Shown: piece after piece, positions 7,597 to 16,096 of the stretch
Numbering within the stretch: the stretch's first letter is position 1
Layout of the letters: every line of letters begins with the position of its first letter
Translations under genes and position numbers: made by a program
DNA from: a virus
Length of the DNA: 31,688 nt
Direction: 5' to 3' (one strand)
IMG/VR virus record: IMGVR_UViG_3300009174_000252
Location: 1-31,688 of that record
Notes under the pieces: model-generated
Database searches by the model: none
Seen by the model: only the letters and a program-made list of their open reading frames with translations
What the model was told of the DNA's origin: nothing

Positions 7597-8736
7597 TTAG
7601 CCGAACACCTTGGCGCCGAGCTCCGGCCGAATCACGTTCGCGCCGTACAGAATGTCGTACGACAACGTTTCCTGCTTGTACTGTCGCGACAACTCGAGTC
7701 GGAGCGCGATCCCGGAGATGGGATCGGTCGGGAGCTGGAAGATGTTCCCGGCCTGGAACGCTTGCTGCAACGGACGCGAGGCAAAGGCCCAGGCGTCACG
7801 ATGGAAGGCCATGTTGACCGTGTACGCCGATGCCACGACGGCCAGGGTTGCCCCGACGGCATACGCTTGCGCCAGAGGCGGGTACACGCTGATGTCGATG
7901 CCGACCGTGGACGAGGCCGTCGCCGCGGCCGTGACGACGTACTGCTTGCTGTCGGTCGACATCGTGAAGAGGTCGCCGACCTTGATCGTCCCAGACGCCG
8001 TCGCATTCAGGATGTGCAATGTCGATGCGCCTGCAACACCGGTCGTGGTGGACACGGCAAAGCCGGTGACCCATCCTGTCCCTGGGGTGAACGTCGTGAT
8101 GTTCTGGTTCATGTACCAATCGAACCCGAGCTTCGTCCCGATCGTCCCGGCCAAAATCCCGCCCTGATCGCCGCGGCCATCGAAGCGCAATACTTCGGGG
8201 ACCATGATGGCGTTGGCTTCGGCCGACGGATCGATGACCAACCGACGATTGTCGATCGGCGCCAAGTTCTGGCTCAAGACTTTCTTGGCGTTCGCGGCAT
8301 TCAACATCGAGCCGCTGAACGGTGTCGTTCCAGGCGTCCCCGTGTACCCGAAGAAGCCCGTATGCTTCCCCCAGATGAACAGGTCGACGTTATTCGCGAG
8401 CGACTTGATCGCTTCGCTCGCCTGCATCCCGAGGAACATCGGATCGACCGAGACGAGATCGTTGTCCGACAAATTGATCGGCGCCTCGTACCACTGGTCC
8501 AGTGTCACCGCTGCGTTGGTCGGTGATGCGTCGACGTTCGAGGCAAAGGTTACGGACGGGGTGACGGCGCGGGCCGCAATCGCCGACGGGATGGGGACGT
8601 TGACAACGTTGCCCTTGCGCTGCGCGTACTGCTGCAGGTCCCGATTGACGAGCTGCGGAAATACGGCTTGCTGTCGAAGCGCGCTCGCCCCTTCGGCGAG
8701 GATCTTCGGCAGGACATTGGTAATGGTGTTTGACAT
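7597..8736 (-). CDS. Major capsid protein (P22 coat-like)
   Basis: The protein has 379 residues. The ribosome site GGAG lies eight bases before ATG 8736. The N-terminus (MSNTITNVLPKILAEGASAL) followed by VNRDLQQYAQRKGNVVNVPI and WYEAPINLSDNDLVS is typical of the P22-type HK97-fold coat family. Residues 215-300 hold an insertion of small beta strands (for example TIKVGDLFTMSTDSKQYVV), comparable with the I-domain found in P22 coat. The C-terminus (LSRQYKQETLSYDILYGANV, then RPELGAKVFG) is also characteristic. The order scaffold, coat, adaptor confirms the assignment. Confidence 0.92.
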   Translation of the reverse strand: MSNTITNVLPKILAEGASALRQQAVFPQLVNRDLQQYAQRKGNVVNVPIPSAIAARAVTPSVTFASNVDASPTNAAVTLDQWYEAPINLSDNDLVSVDPMFLGMQASEAIKSLANNVDLFIWGKHTGFFGYTGTPGTTPFSGSMLNAANAKKVLSQNLAPIDNRRLVIDPSAEANAIMVPEVLRFDGRGDQGGILAGTIGTKLGFDWYMNQNITTFTPGTGWVTGFAVSTTTGVAGASTLHILNATASGTIKVGDLFTMSTDSKQYVVTAAATASSTVGIDISVYPPLAQAYAVGATLAVVASAYTVNMAFHRDAWAFASRPLQQAFQAGNIFQLPTDPISGIALRLELSRQYKQETLSYDILYGANVIRPELGAKVFG

Positions 8737-8781
8737 ATACGACTCCAGTCAGGAGCCCCTCGGCGGGGCGGGTGACCGGCC

Positions 8782-9480
8782 TTACGTCACAGGCACCGCG
8801 ATCTCTCCTTTCCTGACCTTGTCAAGATTCTGGAGGATCGACATGCCCATGTTGTCACCGGCCGGAAGAACTCCCGGGGCACCGCCGCCGGCGTGAGATT
8901 TGGTGGCACCACCACCACTGCTACCCGTGCCTAGAAAGGCTTTCGGGAACTTCGTCTTGAGCGTTTGGTCGACGAACGATTCCATGGTCATGGGCGTCGC
9001 CATTCCATCCGAAAACTGCTGATTGCCGCGCTCGTCCGTGATGTAGTGCTCGAAGTCGTCATCGGTTTCGCGCACCTTTACGAACTTGCTGCCATGCTCG
9101 ACAATCAATTCCGTCATATCCGGATCGACCTTGCCGTTGAGCGCTTTCCGCAGCTCGTCTTCCCGGAGCCGCTTTTCCAGCGCCTTGGTTAGCTTGCCGA
9201 TCTTTCCATCGCGGCCATCCAGTTCCTTCGTATGCCGCTCGATGAGCTGCTTTTCAAGGACCTTGAAGTCGCCTTCGGCGGTGGCCTTTTGGCGCTCCGC
9301 TTCTTCGGCCGCTGCCACCAACTGGCGAAACCGCTCCGGATCCACCCCTTCGTAATTCTTGAGCGCATCTTTCGAGCGCTTCGCTTCCTTGAGGATCTCG
9401 TCGCGGTTCGCTTTGAGGGCGTCCCGCTCGGCGATCATCGCGTTGTACTCGTCCTCGGTATACGTCTTCGGATCGGCCAC
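8782..9480 (-). CDS. Capsid scaffolding protein
   Basis: The protein has 232 residues. I chose the GTG at 9480 because AGGAG lies eight bases upstream, whereas the longer frame from 9579 crosses a terminator hairpin. Residues 15-105 are a highly charged coiled coil (for example EILKEAKRSKDALKNYEG, then EKQLIERHTKELDG). A Gly-rich linker around 190-210 joins it to a basic helix (SILQNLDKVRKGEI) of the type that binds coat subunits. Scaffolds guide procapsid assembly and then leave. Its place immediately before the coat gene is standard. Confidence 0.85.
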   Translation of the reverse strand: MADPKTYTEDEYNAMIAERDALKANRDEILKEAKRSKDALKNYEGVDPERFRQLVAAAEEAERQKATAEGDFKVLEKQLIERHTKELDGRDGKIGKLTKALEKRLREDELRKALNGKVDPDMTELIVEHGSKFVKVRETDDDFEHYITDERGNQQFSDGMATPMTMESFVDQTLKTKFPKAFLGTGSSGGGATKSHAGGGAPGVLPAGDNMGMSILQNLDKVRKGEIAVPVT

Positions 9481-9493
9481 CGGCCTACTCCTG

Positions 9494-9510
9494 GACGGGC
9501 ACGGCCCGTC
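9494..9510 (-). promoter_or_regulatory. Small perfect hairpin in the scaffold leader
   Basis: The inverted repeat GACGGGC-3 bases-GCCCGTC lies 14 bases upstream of the GTG start of the scaffold gene, just in front of its AGGAG ribosome site. In the mRNA it would form a 7-bp stem that could tune ribosome access or protect a processed 5' end. The role is inferred. Confidence 0.5.
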
Positions 9511-9522
9511 GATAGGGAATAC

Positions 9523-9557
9523 AAAAAGGCCCTGAAGCGCGCGTGCGCTGCAGGGCC
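9523..9557 (-). terminator. Intrinsic terminator upstream of the scaffold gene
   Basis: On the minus strand, GGCCCTG-C-AGCGC, a four-base loop, and the matching arm GCGCT-T-CAGGGCC form a 13-bp stem with one mismatch, followed at once by TTTTTGT. This is a textbook Rho-independent terminator. It separates the FmdB-like gene from the scaffold and coat genes and sits about 60 bases after a consensus promoter, so it may act as an attenuator. Confidence 0.85.
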
Positions 9558-9618
9558 AGGGAACGACCACATGGTGCAATGTCTGCGACCGCGCCGCGTG
9601 GGCGCGAATCTCTCCAGC

Positions 9619-9647
9619 AATATTGGGAGGGTACCTTACTCTGTCAA
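9619..9647 (-). promoter_or_regulatory. Sigma70-like promoter overlapping the end of the FmdB-like gene
   Basis: TTGACA (perfect -35, 9647-9642), a 17-base spacer, then AATATT (four of six -10 matches, 9624-9619) on the minus strand. Transcription would begin near 9612 and run toward the terminator at 9557-9523 and the scaffold gene. The -35 box overlaps the last codons of the upstream gene, so chance is possible, but the spacing is ideal. Confidence 0.55.
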
Positions 9648-9887
9648 GGATTCTTTTGCGATGACGCGCTCGCCGTTGCGCATCGCGATTAATCGTTTCT
9701 CGAACGCGGTCTCACTCCCGAGGTTTGGCGCGTAGCTATACATCCCGTCGGGCACGCAATGGGGGAGCGGCGCCGTCCGCGCCATCGCGTCCCCGCAGTG
9801 ACAGGTCACCGGCTCGTCGCGCGCAGCGTATTTGCGTAAGCGCTCCAGGCGATGCCCCGCAGGGCACTGGTAGTCGTAGAGTGGCAT
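9636..9887 (-). CDS. FmdB-like zinc ribbon protein
   Basis: The protein has 83 residues beginning MPLYDYQCPAGHRLERLRKY, the signature of the FmdB/putative regulatory zinc-ribbon family. The metal ligands appear as Cys8 and His12 (CPAGH in place of the usual CPxCG), then Cys29 and Cys31. The C-terminal half (SETAFEKRLIAMRNGERVI) is a charged helix. Short FmdB-like ribbons occur in phage head clusters without a known function. It lies between the Maf-like gene and the scaffold, three bases downstream of neither a clear ribosome site nor a gap, so it is probably translated by coupling. Confidence 0.75.
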   Translation of the reverse strand: MPLYDYQCPAGHRLERLRKYAARDEPVTCHCGDAMARTAPLPHCVPDGMYSYAPNLGSETAFEKRLIAMRNGERVIAKESLTE

Positions 9888-9890
9888 GGG

Positions 9891-11042
9891 CTAGACCGGG
9901 ATGTTCGCGACACGCCCCTGCGCATCGACAAAATTAGGAAGGCGATCGAGGAACGCGTTCGGCTTGTCGATCAGCGCATTGGGCAACGTGTCGCCGATCA
10001 GCGTGATCTTCCCCTGGCTCGCGCGAGCCATGTGCACCAGCCACCGCGCACTGATGACCAGATCCGCTTTCGTCATCCAGTATCGACCATCGATCACGCC
10101 GCCGAAGGTCAACGGACTCGCTTCTGACGCCAGGGCGTGTCCCCCATTGGCGTGCATGGTCGTGTGTTCGCGTAGCCAGGCGAGGTGCTCGGGAGAGTTG
10201 AACGTGAGGTCGTGGCGGGGCTCGCCCTGCACGCGAATGGAGCAGTCGGCGCCCAAGACGGTGATGCGCCCAAACCCCATATACGCCGCGACGTCCAACG
10301 CGCGAGTTACGGAACTGAGCCCGGATCCGGCCCGAACACAGGTCGGGTAGAGCAGGGCATACAGCCAGTCCTCGTACGCCATGATCGTCTTCTGTCCCGA
10401 GGCATCATCCCACGCGACGGGAGGCTTCCGAATGCCGACAAAGTTGTGGAACAAGCGCCACGGCCGCGACTTCGCTGTGAGCAAATCCGTGAGATGGGGA
10501 TGCACCGTCGACGCGACGAGATACTCCACATCTGGCGCGTTGAACCATTCCGTGCACATCTGGGGTGTTTGGTCGACCGTAAACCCATGGGTCACACGAT
10601 GCCCATGCTCCGCGAGCCAGGTGACCGCGGAATTGCAGCCCCACACTTGGTCGCCCTGTGGGCACCACTCGGCCGCATGCTCGGCGAGCGAGGGTCCGGC
10701 CCCGCACAACACGAGGTGCTGCCCTGCGGCGCTGCCCTCGACGACCATGTAGCGATCGCGCGCGAAGGGCTCAACTGTATCGTGGAACATGCGCGATTCG
10801 CCAAAGGCGACGGACGGCCGGAACCGATCGAATTCGGCGCACAGCTCCGCATAATCGTCGGGCGTCATAAAGTCTTCGAGTTCGACCATGGCCCGCACTT
10901 GCCACGCGACGGAGTTCCCGACGATCCACGTTTCGTAATGCTCCGCCACCGGATTGCAGAGCTGGACGGTATGATTGGCTGCGGCGTTCTTCTCGGCAGC
11001 CAGAGCATTCTGGCGTTTTCGCTTGTGCGCTTTCTGTGACAT
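9891..11042 (-). CDS. DUF115 / Maf-like putative glycosyltransferase
   Basis: The protein has 383 residues. The central region carries the pattern of the DUF115 (MptE-like, Maf flagellin glycosylation) family: LVLCGAGPSLAEHA at 110-123, WGCNSAVTWLAEHGH at 134-148, a DQTPQM acidic turn at 157-162, SGLSSVTRALDVAAYMGFG at 240-258 and ITVLGADCSI at 260-269. In Maf proteins this core resembles a sialyltransferase-like Rossmann fold that uses CMP-activated nonulosonic acids. A basic, Ala/Lys-rich N-terminus precedes it. It lies between the minor head protein and the FmdB-like gene, inside the virion gene cluster. Related phage proteins exist with unknown function. Transferase activity and substrate are inferred, mainly from the nonulosonic-acid genes at 16.4-21 kb. 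Confidence 0.65.
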   Translation of the reverse strand: MSQKAHKRKRQNALAAEKNAAANHTVQLCNPVAEHYETWIVGNSVAWQVRAMVELEDFMTPDDYAELCAEFDRFRPSVAFGESRMFHDTVEPFARDRYMVVEGSAAGQHLVLCGAGPSLAEHAAEWCPQGDQVWGCNSAVTWLAEHGHRVTHGFTVDQTPQMCTEWFNAPDVEYLVASTVHPHLTDLLTAKSRPWRLFHNFVGIRKPPVAWDDASGQKTIMAYEDWLYALLYPTCVRAGSGLSSVTRALDVAAYMGFGRITVLGADCSIRVQGEPRHDLTFNSPEHLAWLREHTTMHANGGHALASEASPLTFGGVIDGRYWMTKADLVISARWLVHMARASQGKITLIGDTLPNALIDKPNAFLDRLPNFVDAQGRVANIPV

Positions 11043-11045
11043 GAG

Positions 11046-12005
11046 TTATGGGCGTGCTTGGTAATATGCAGGAATGCAGCGGCAATTGTAGGTCGAATCG
11101 CCGGGGATCATCTCACCGTTGCTAAAGGGCTGGTCAAAGGGCACTGTCTCGCCTTCCATCGCCAGATGTTCCGGACGCTCGCGATCGTCTTTGACGCCGA
11201 TCCAGCGTTTGACGAGTCGTGCGCCGTCTACGATCCCCGCGTCGATCGCATCCTGCCACGACAGGCGCTGTCCCGCTTTCAAAGCATCCAGCGTTGCGGT
11301 TCTGGCGTTCGTCTCCGCATTGAACGCCAGCATCTTTTTGCGGTACGCTGCTACCATCGCGTCAATTGTGTCCGCGGGCAGCCCCTCACCGTCGGCGCCG
11401 AACGCGCGCGCGGTCGTACGGTCATATCGCTTGTCCCGAAGCTGTCGGCGTAATGCGGCAGAATCCCCAGTCTCCAGTAGTGTCCGATAGTTGTCGACGG
11501 CGCGGGCTTGATTGGGCGCGAGGCCAATGACGTCTCGGAGGTCGCGCGCCACCGTTCGTGGCCCGACCCCGTCACGCACCGCATTCTCGACATAGGCGCG
11601 TACCGTTTCGCGCACGTCGTCCTTGAGTGTCTGAATGACCTTCGTGTCGAGCGCTCGGATGGCGTCGATAACGCGGGGGTTGAGGACATCGAATGACACC
11701 GCGATCCCCCCGTCGACGCGACCTCCGCGTGGAAGATCCCGGGCGAAATACCGGACGGCGTCCGCGGTGATGCTACGGAGGCGGTCACGCACCGGCAAAA
11801 ACGCACGATCCAAGACCGCGTCCGCGAACGCCGCCTGTAGCAGTGTTTCGAAGTGGCCGCTGTCGATAATGCGGGCAAGCTCCGTTTGTGGGACGGCGTC
11901 GCGGATGATCTGAAAGGCGCGGAGGAGCGCCCGCGAGAGCTCGGGCTCGAGCGCCGCCGCGCGACGTTGCGCGCGAAGCCAGAAGGTGCGCGCGGCGTCA
12001 GTCAC
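11046..12005 (-). CDS. Minor head protein, Mu gpF / SPP1 gp7-like
   Basis: The protein has 319 residues. It is mostly helical, and the C-terminal part holds the family signature: a Lys-Arg-Trp before VKDDRERPEHLAMEGETVPF, then a PGDSTYNCRC motif near the end. These proteins bind the portal and help initiate head assembly or DNA ejection. The gene follows the portal with one small gene between, the usual place. ATG 12005 overlaps the preceding stop by eight bases. Confidence 0.88.
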   Translation of the reverse strand: MTDAARTFWLRAQRRAAALEPELSRALLRAFQIIRDAVPQTELARIIDSGHFETLLQAAFADAVLDRAFLPVRDRLRSITADAVRYFARDLPRGGRVDGGIAVSFDVLNPRVIDAIRALDTKVIQTLKDDVRETVRAYVENAVRDGVGPRTVARDLRDVIGLAPNQARAVDNYRTLLETGDSAALRRQLRDKRYDRTTARAFGADGEGLPADTIDAMVAAYRKKMLAFNAETNARTATLDALKAGQRLSWQDAIDAGIVDGARLVKRWIGVKDDRERPEHLAMEGETVPFDQPFSNGEMIPGDSTYNCRCIPAYYQARP

Positions 12006-12270
12006 TGTCCCCCGACGTGAGCTTGCGCCGCTGCTCCTCCTCGCGCTCCGCCTCGAGTTCCTCCAGGACGTCGGCCGTGTTCAACGCGGTCCCGGTGATG
12101 TCGGCGAGCTTGATCGCGACGCGGGCGCCTCGGGCACTGAGCCCGATCCAGAAGGCTTTGCCGGCCATCCACGCCGCCTCGAATGACTCCTGTTCGCTGA
12201 TGTTGAGGAGCCAACTGGAGCCATCGCGACAGTTCGCGACCAGGTGCGGTCGTTCGTTGACGAGCTTCAT
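11998..12270 (-). CDS. Small hypothetical protein after the portal
   Basis: The protein has 90 residues starting in an ATGA overlap with the portal stop. The N-terminal half is beta-rich with Trp and Cys (HLVANCRDGSSWLLNISEQ), the middle reads GLSARGARVAIKLADITGTA, and the end is a charged helix (VLEELEAEREEEQRRKL). Position between portal and minor head protein suggests a small head-assembly factor. I do not recognise the family. Confidence 0.7.
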   Translation of the reverse strand: MKLVNERPHLVANCRDGSSWLLNISEQESFEAAWMAGKAFWIGLSARGARVAIKLADITGTALNTADVLEELEAEREEEQRRKLTSGDSD

Positions 12271-13844
12271 GCGGCCGTCCCGCCGGACGCCCCTGCTGTC
12301 GCCGCGTCAAGTTGGGCCTGTCGCTCGATTTGCTGCTGCGCGGCAGCCGCGGCAAGATTCGCCTCCATTTGAGCTGCGAGCGTGTCGATGTCGACGTCGG
12401 GGCCGATGCGTCCGCCCGCTTGCCATTCTCGCAATAGGATGTCGACCGGGAAGCCGGCATCTTTGGCGGCCTGCACATAGGCGAGCATGACCTGCGGGTC
12501 CATCATGAGCGCGTCGAAGTCGCGGTTGATTTTGATGCTCCCGCCGTCGCCCAGGCGGAGATACTTCGCGTGAAAGCCGAGCGCCCGCTCGATGCCGTCC
12601 TGGAGGCCACGCGCCGTCACGCCGAGCGAGGAGTCTGACGCCGACTTGTCGATCTGCTTCGCCTTGGCGGTTTCCGCCGCGCGTTTCGACGGCGCGAGCA
12701 TGGCGATACCAAGGACCGCCATGTCACTCTTGATCTCCTCGATCGCCTTGGTGCACTCCCCGAGGGCCGCGCCATCGTGGGTGACATACATCGCTTTGGC
12801 GTTCGGATTCGAAAAGCGGCGCGCGCTGTTCGGACCGAGGACGACCGGCGCGGCGCCTTCCGGCTCCGGATCAATGCCCGTCTCGACGTAGATTGGGACG
12901 CACGTCTTGTGGATCGATGTGGCGCGATCACTCCACTGCTGATAGTGCGCAATATTGAGATACGCGAGATCAAGCAGCGGGGGGTCCGACTCGAACAGGC
13001 TTTTGCGGCCGGAGGTGACAATTTCCGCGATCGGGATCTCCTCCTGTGTGGGGTATGTGCCTTCGTCGACCACGGAGACCATCTTGCGGTCATCCACCTT
13101 GAGGAGTCGATAGCCCACGACGCCGTTACTGGGGTCGCGGTAGAATACCCGATAGCGCACGTCGTCCGTCTCTCCGAACGCGCCATCGGCCACCGACGTA
13201 CATTCGCGCACCACGAGTTGCGTCAACACCGTCCGCCCATCAATCACGGCGGTTCGCCAACTCAGCATCTGCTCTTTGCTGATCGGTACCCAGTAGGGCC
13301 GAAGACGCTGCTCGTCGGCAATACTGAGACGTGCCGCGCCGGTGTTGGGGTAGTCGACGAGAATCGCATTGTGCCCCGTCGCGAGCGCGTCCTGGAGGCG
13401 CTCGCGACAGAACACATCGCCGTGTGTTCCCGCGAGATCGATGTTCTCCCAGTGCCCTACGTCCGTGTCGCTGCCGCGAATTTGGACCGGCACGTCATTG
13501 CCCAGCACGGGGTCTTTCTGAAAGACGAACCCAACCAGCCCCTCGACGGCCTGCTTGAACGCGTTGAAGAACACCGAGCGATTCAACCGGATCGCATAAT
13601 TTCTCGGATCCTCACCCGGGGCTTGCGGCAGATACGTTGGCCCGGCGGCGCGAATGCGTTGCGTGCCCCCCAGGACGTCGCGGATCAGCGCGACGGCGGG
13701 TGCCTGCGCTCTCGCGCAGGGGGAGGGCGTTGACGGGAGATCGCGTTCGTCGCGCGGCCTTTCGGCAGAGACGCCGCCAATGCGGAGCGGGCCGTCGCCG
13801 GGACGGTTACCGTAGTTCGTGGGGTCGTAGCTGGGTGCAGTCAT
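12267..13844 (-). CDS. Portal protein (DUF4055 family)
   Basis: The protein has 525 residues. Family features include TYLPQAPGEDPRNYAIRLNR near 70-88, the FFNAFKQAVEGLVGFVFQ helix, and LLDLAYLNIAHYQQWSD in the stem region, all typical of DUF4055 portals. The C-terminus is a long Gln/Ala-rich helix (AAAAAQQQIERQAQLDAA). Portals form the dodecameric channel for DNA packaging and exit. A GAGG ribosome site lies six bases before ATG 13844. The 69-base gap to the terminase holds only this site and a short GAATG-type repeat. Confidence 0.92.
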   Translation of the reverse strand: MTAPSYDPTNYGNRPGDGPLRIGGVSAERPRDERDLPSTPSPCARAQAPAVALIRDVLGGTQRIRAAGPTYLPQAPGEDPRNYAIRLNRSVFFNAFKQAVEGLVGFVFQKDPVLGNDVPVQIRGSDTDVGHWENIDLAGTHGDVFCRERLQDALATGHNAILVDYPNTGAARLSIADEQRLRPYWVPISKEQMLSWRTAVIDGRTVLTQLVVRECTSVADGAFGETDDVRYRVFYRDPSNGVVGYRLLKVDDRKMVSVVDEGTYPTQEEIPIAEIVTSGRKSLFESDPPLLDLAYLNIAHYQQWSDRATSIHKTCVPIYVETGIDPEPEGAAPVVLGPNSARRFSNPNAKAMYVTHDGAALGECTKAIEEIKSDMAVLGIAMLAPSKRAAETAKAKQIDKSASDSSLGVTARGLQDGIERALGFHAKYLRLGDGGSIKINRDFDALMMDPQVMLAYVQAAKDAGFPVDILLREWQAGGRIGPDVDIDTLAAQMEANLAAAAAQQQIERQAQLDAATAGASGGTAA

Positions 13845-13913
13845 GACGGCCTCGAGGAGAAAATCCAGAGGCCAGGCTGCGACCAGGAGAATGCGAATGA
13901 GAATGCATGGGTG

Positions 13914-15287
13914 TTACATGTACACGGTTTGCGTGACGGCCGTGTTGCGCACGACGGGGAACTGGTAATCGATGTAATAACCGAGCGCGTCGCTAATGTG
14001 CGTTAACTTCGGATCCGCTTTCTTATCGATCTCTCCAGAGCCGCCTTTAAGCGTGCGCACACCTTCGAGATCACGCACCACATGCGGTGCAGCGATCGGA
14101 TCCACCAGCAAATGGATCGTGTCGTCCGCGGCGCGGATCCGGGAATTGACCGCATTGACCCGCGTGCGCTCGGCCGGGTTCGCTGCCTTGAGATAGAACG
14201 TCACGCGATCCCCGAAGCCGGCGAGGCCATGCGCCGGATCGCCGTTGCGGAGGCGATCTCTGGCGATGTCCCAGTCGGAGCCTTGGACTTGCGACGTCCC
14301 GCGCGCGCCGCCCGTAGCATCGCCATACACCTCGACGCTGCCGGTATGCCCTTTCCAGTCCGTGAGGATCTTCCGACACACGGCCGGGGTGTTGGAATTG
14401 TTGTCGATCCACACCTCCCCAATCACCGCCGTGCCCACGACGCTTGTGCCTGGAAATTCCAGTTCTTGGGCGATCGCGGCGACACCGGGTGCCACGTTAA
14501 AATCGAGGCAGACTTTCAGCGGACGCTGCGGATTGTAGCGATCGCGCAGCTTCGCGCGATTGGCGTCGCTGAACGCATAGTAGGCGCGGCCCTCGAAGTT
14601 GACGAAGCTGGCTTCATATTCTTGTTGAAACGTCAACAGGTCGAGATCGCGCCGGGCGGCCTCAATTTCGCTCGCGGGGAGGATGTCGGCACTGGCCCAG
14701 TGGAAGTAGCCCCACTCGCTCGCGTTTCCATGCTCCAACAGGAACGCCTGCGCTTCCTGCGCGCGATCGTAGTAGTGATTGCGCCCCTCGGGCACGCCGA
14801 TCAGGTCGCACCACGCCAATCGATCCGAGAGCGCGGGGCGAATATTGGCGCCCCACGCCTCGGGCTTCATGTTCCCATATTCGTCGAGGATGCCGCCGTC
14901 CACCGGCGCCCCTTCGATCCGCGCCGGTTGATCCATGCCGACGAGAAAGATTTCCCCGCCATGCCAGAGGGGGATGGTGAGATCGCTCTCGGACGGCCGG
15001 CCGCGCATGGCGTCTTTAGGGACCAGACGTTTGAGATCGTCCCAGGCGATCCGCTTGACCTGTCCGTAGGTCGGCGCGGCGTAGAAGTATCGCGGGCGGT
15101 CGAAGGAGGAGCCACGAATGGCGCGACGCACGAGCCGTCGTTTGGCAATTTCGCTTTTCCCGGATCGACGCCCAGCGGGAACGACATTGAAGCGATGGGG
15201 GCTCGCATAGAACGCCGCCTGCTTCTCATGCGGTCGCAGGGGTTGCCACCGCGCATGCAGCGCGGGTGGTGTCTGGAGCACCGTCAC
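13914..15287 (-). CDS. Terminase large subunit
   Basis: The protein has 457 residues. The ATPase shows Walker A GRRSGKSE at 39-46 and Walker B GGILDEYG at 131-138 with Asp135-Glu136. The nuclease half begins at CLDFNVAP near 260 (first metal Asp262) with YGDATGG around 318 and HISDALGYYIDYQFP near the end. The enzyme cuts concatemeric DNA and drives it into the procapsid through the portal. It overlaps the small subunit stop by the ATGA-type junction and directly precedes the portal. Confidence 0.95.
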   Translation of the reverse strand: MTVLQTPPALHARWQPLRPHEKQAAFYASPHRFNVVPAGRRSGKSEIAKRRLVRRAIRGSSFDRPRYFYAAPTYGQVKRIAWDDLKRLVPKDAMRGRPSESDLTIPLWHGGEIFLVGMDQPARIEGAPVDGGILDEYGNMKPEAWGANIRPALSDRLAWCDLIGVPEGRNHYYDRAQEAQAFLLEHGNASEWGYFHWASADILPASEIEAARRDLDLLTFQQEYEASFVNFEGRAYYAFSDANRAKLRDRYNPQRPLKVCLDFNVAPGVAAIAQELEFPGTSVVGTAVIGEVWIDNNSNTPAVCRKILTDWKGHTGSVEVYGDATGGARGTSQVQGSDWDIARDRLRNGDPAHGLAGFGDRVTFYLKAANPAERTRVNAVNSRIRAADDTIHLLVDPIAAPHVVRDLEGVRTLKGGSGEIDKKADPKLTHISDALGYYIDYQFPVVRNTAVTQTVYM

Positions 15288-16096
15288 GCCGCCACCTCGG
15301 GTTGCGGGGTCGTCCCAATCGTGGCGGCGTCCATCGCGTCGAGCGTGGCCCGCAGTTTGGCCGCGCGATCCTCGTCGGTTTCGGCGGAGGATGGCGCCTT
15401 CGGGTCAAACATCCCGAAGTGACGGCCCACGTTGACGAGTGCGGCATGCTGGTCGTGCAGCTTCGCTTCCAAGCCGTCCTTGGTTTGCTTCACGCCGGCA
15501 TATAAGCAGAGCGCCGAGCGAGAGAGTCGTCGGGTATCATGCACGTACACGCGCTCGACGCCTTCGCCGAAACACTCAGGACACTTGGGATTGGGGGGCA
15601 GCGTGCCGTTGTAGCCAATGCCGCCCTCCTCGTCAAACACGGCGACACTGTTTTTTGTCTGCACCGCCTCCCAGGCGGTGCGCTTCCGTGCGATCTCTTG
15701 GGTGGTGTGTTGATACCGGAAGTCCGTCCCATGGCAATAGCGACAGCAGGTGCGGCGATACTCGACGATTTCGCGCGGGTCCGCCGTGGCGATCATCCAG
15801 AGTCGCTCGAGGACCAGGTCGGCCGTGATTTGCAGGCGTTCCGCGCGCGCGGCGTTGAGGCGCGCAATTTCGGCCTGCACCTCTGGGTCCGCCAGGAGCC
15901 GGCTTCCTTCCTGGCGTGCACGACTCTCGGCGTAGCCGACTTTGCGCGCGGCGTCGGTCGCGTTGAATGTCTCGGACGCGATGATTTCCGCCGCGAACAG
16001 CAATTTCTTGCGGCGGGTCTTCTCGCGCGCGGCCGGACTACGACCGTCGGAGGGATGCGGAGGAGCGGAATCGCTGCGACGCCGACGTGAGGTCAC
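15284..16096 (-). CDS. Terminase small subunit with zinc motif
   Basis: The protein has 270 residues. The N-terminal third is the DNA-binding helix-turn-helix of Terminase_2 proteins (ETFNATDAARKVGYAESRAR, then GSRLLADPEVQAEI). A zinc site is formed by CCRYC near 117-121 and CPEC near 168-171, followed by GEGVERVYVHDTRRLS and LYAGVKQTKDGLEAKLHDQ, a pattern shared by many small terminases with this insertion. The protein recognises the packaging site and recruits the large subunit, whose gene overlaps its end. Confidence 0.92.
   Translation of the reverse strand: MTSRRRRSDSAPPHPSDGRSPAAREKTRRKKLLFAAEIIASETFNATDAARKVGYAESRARQEGSRLLADPEVQAEIARLNAARAERLQITADLVLERLWMIATADPREIVEYRRTCCRYCHGTDFRYQHTTQEIARKRTAWEAVQTKNSVAVFDEEGGIGYNGTLPPNPKCPECFGEGVERVYVHDTRRLSRSALCLYAGVKQTKDGLEAKLHDQHAALVNVGRHFGMFDPKAPSSAETDEDRAAKLRATLDAMDAATIGTTPQPEVAA

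Noticed and set aside
9435-9620. Arg-rich ORF across the scaffold leader as a leader peptide
   Set aside because: It runs through the terminator stem and hairpin, lacks family features and ends inside the scaffold gene; the hairpins explain the region better.
13845-13913. Packaging (cos/pac) site or origin between terminase and portal
   Set aside because: The 69-base gap has only a short GAATG-type repeat and the portal ribosome site; nothing specific supports a cleavage site.
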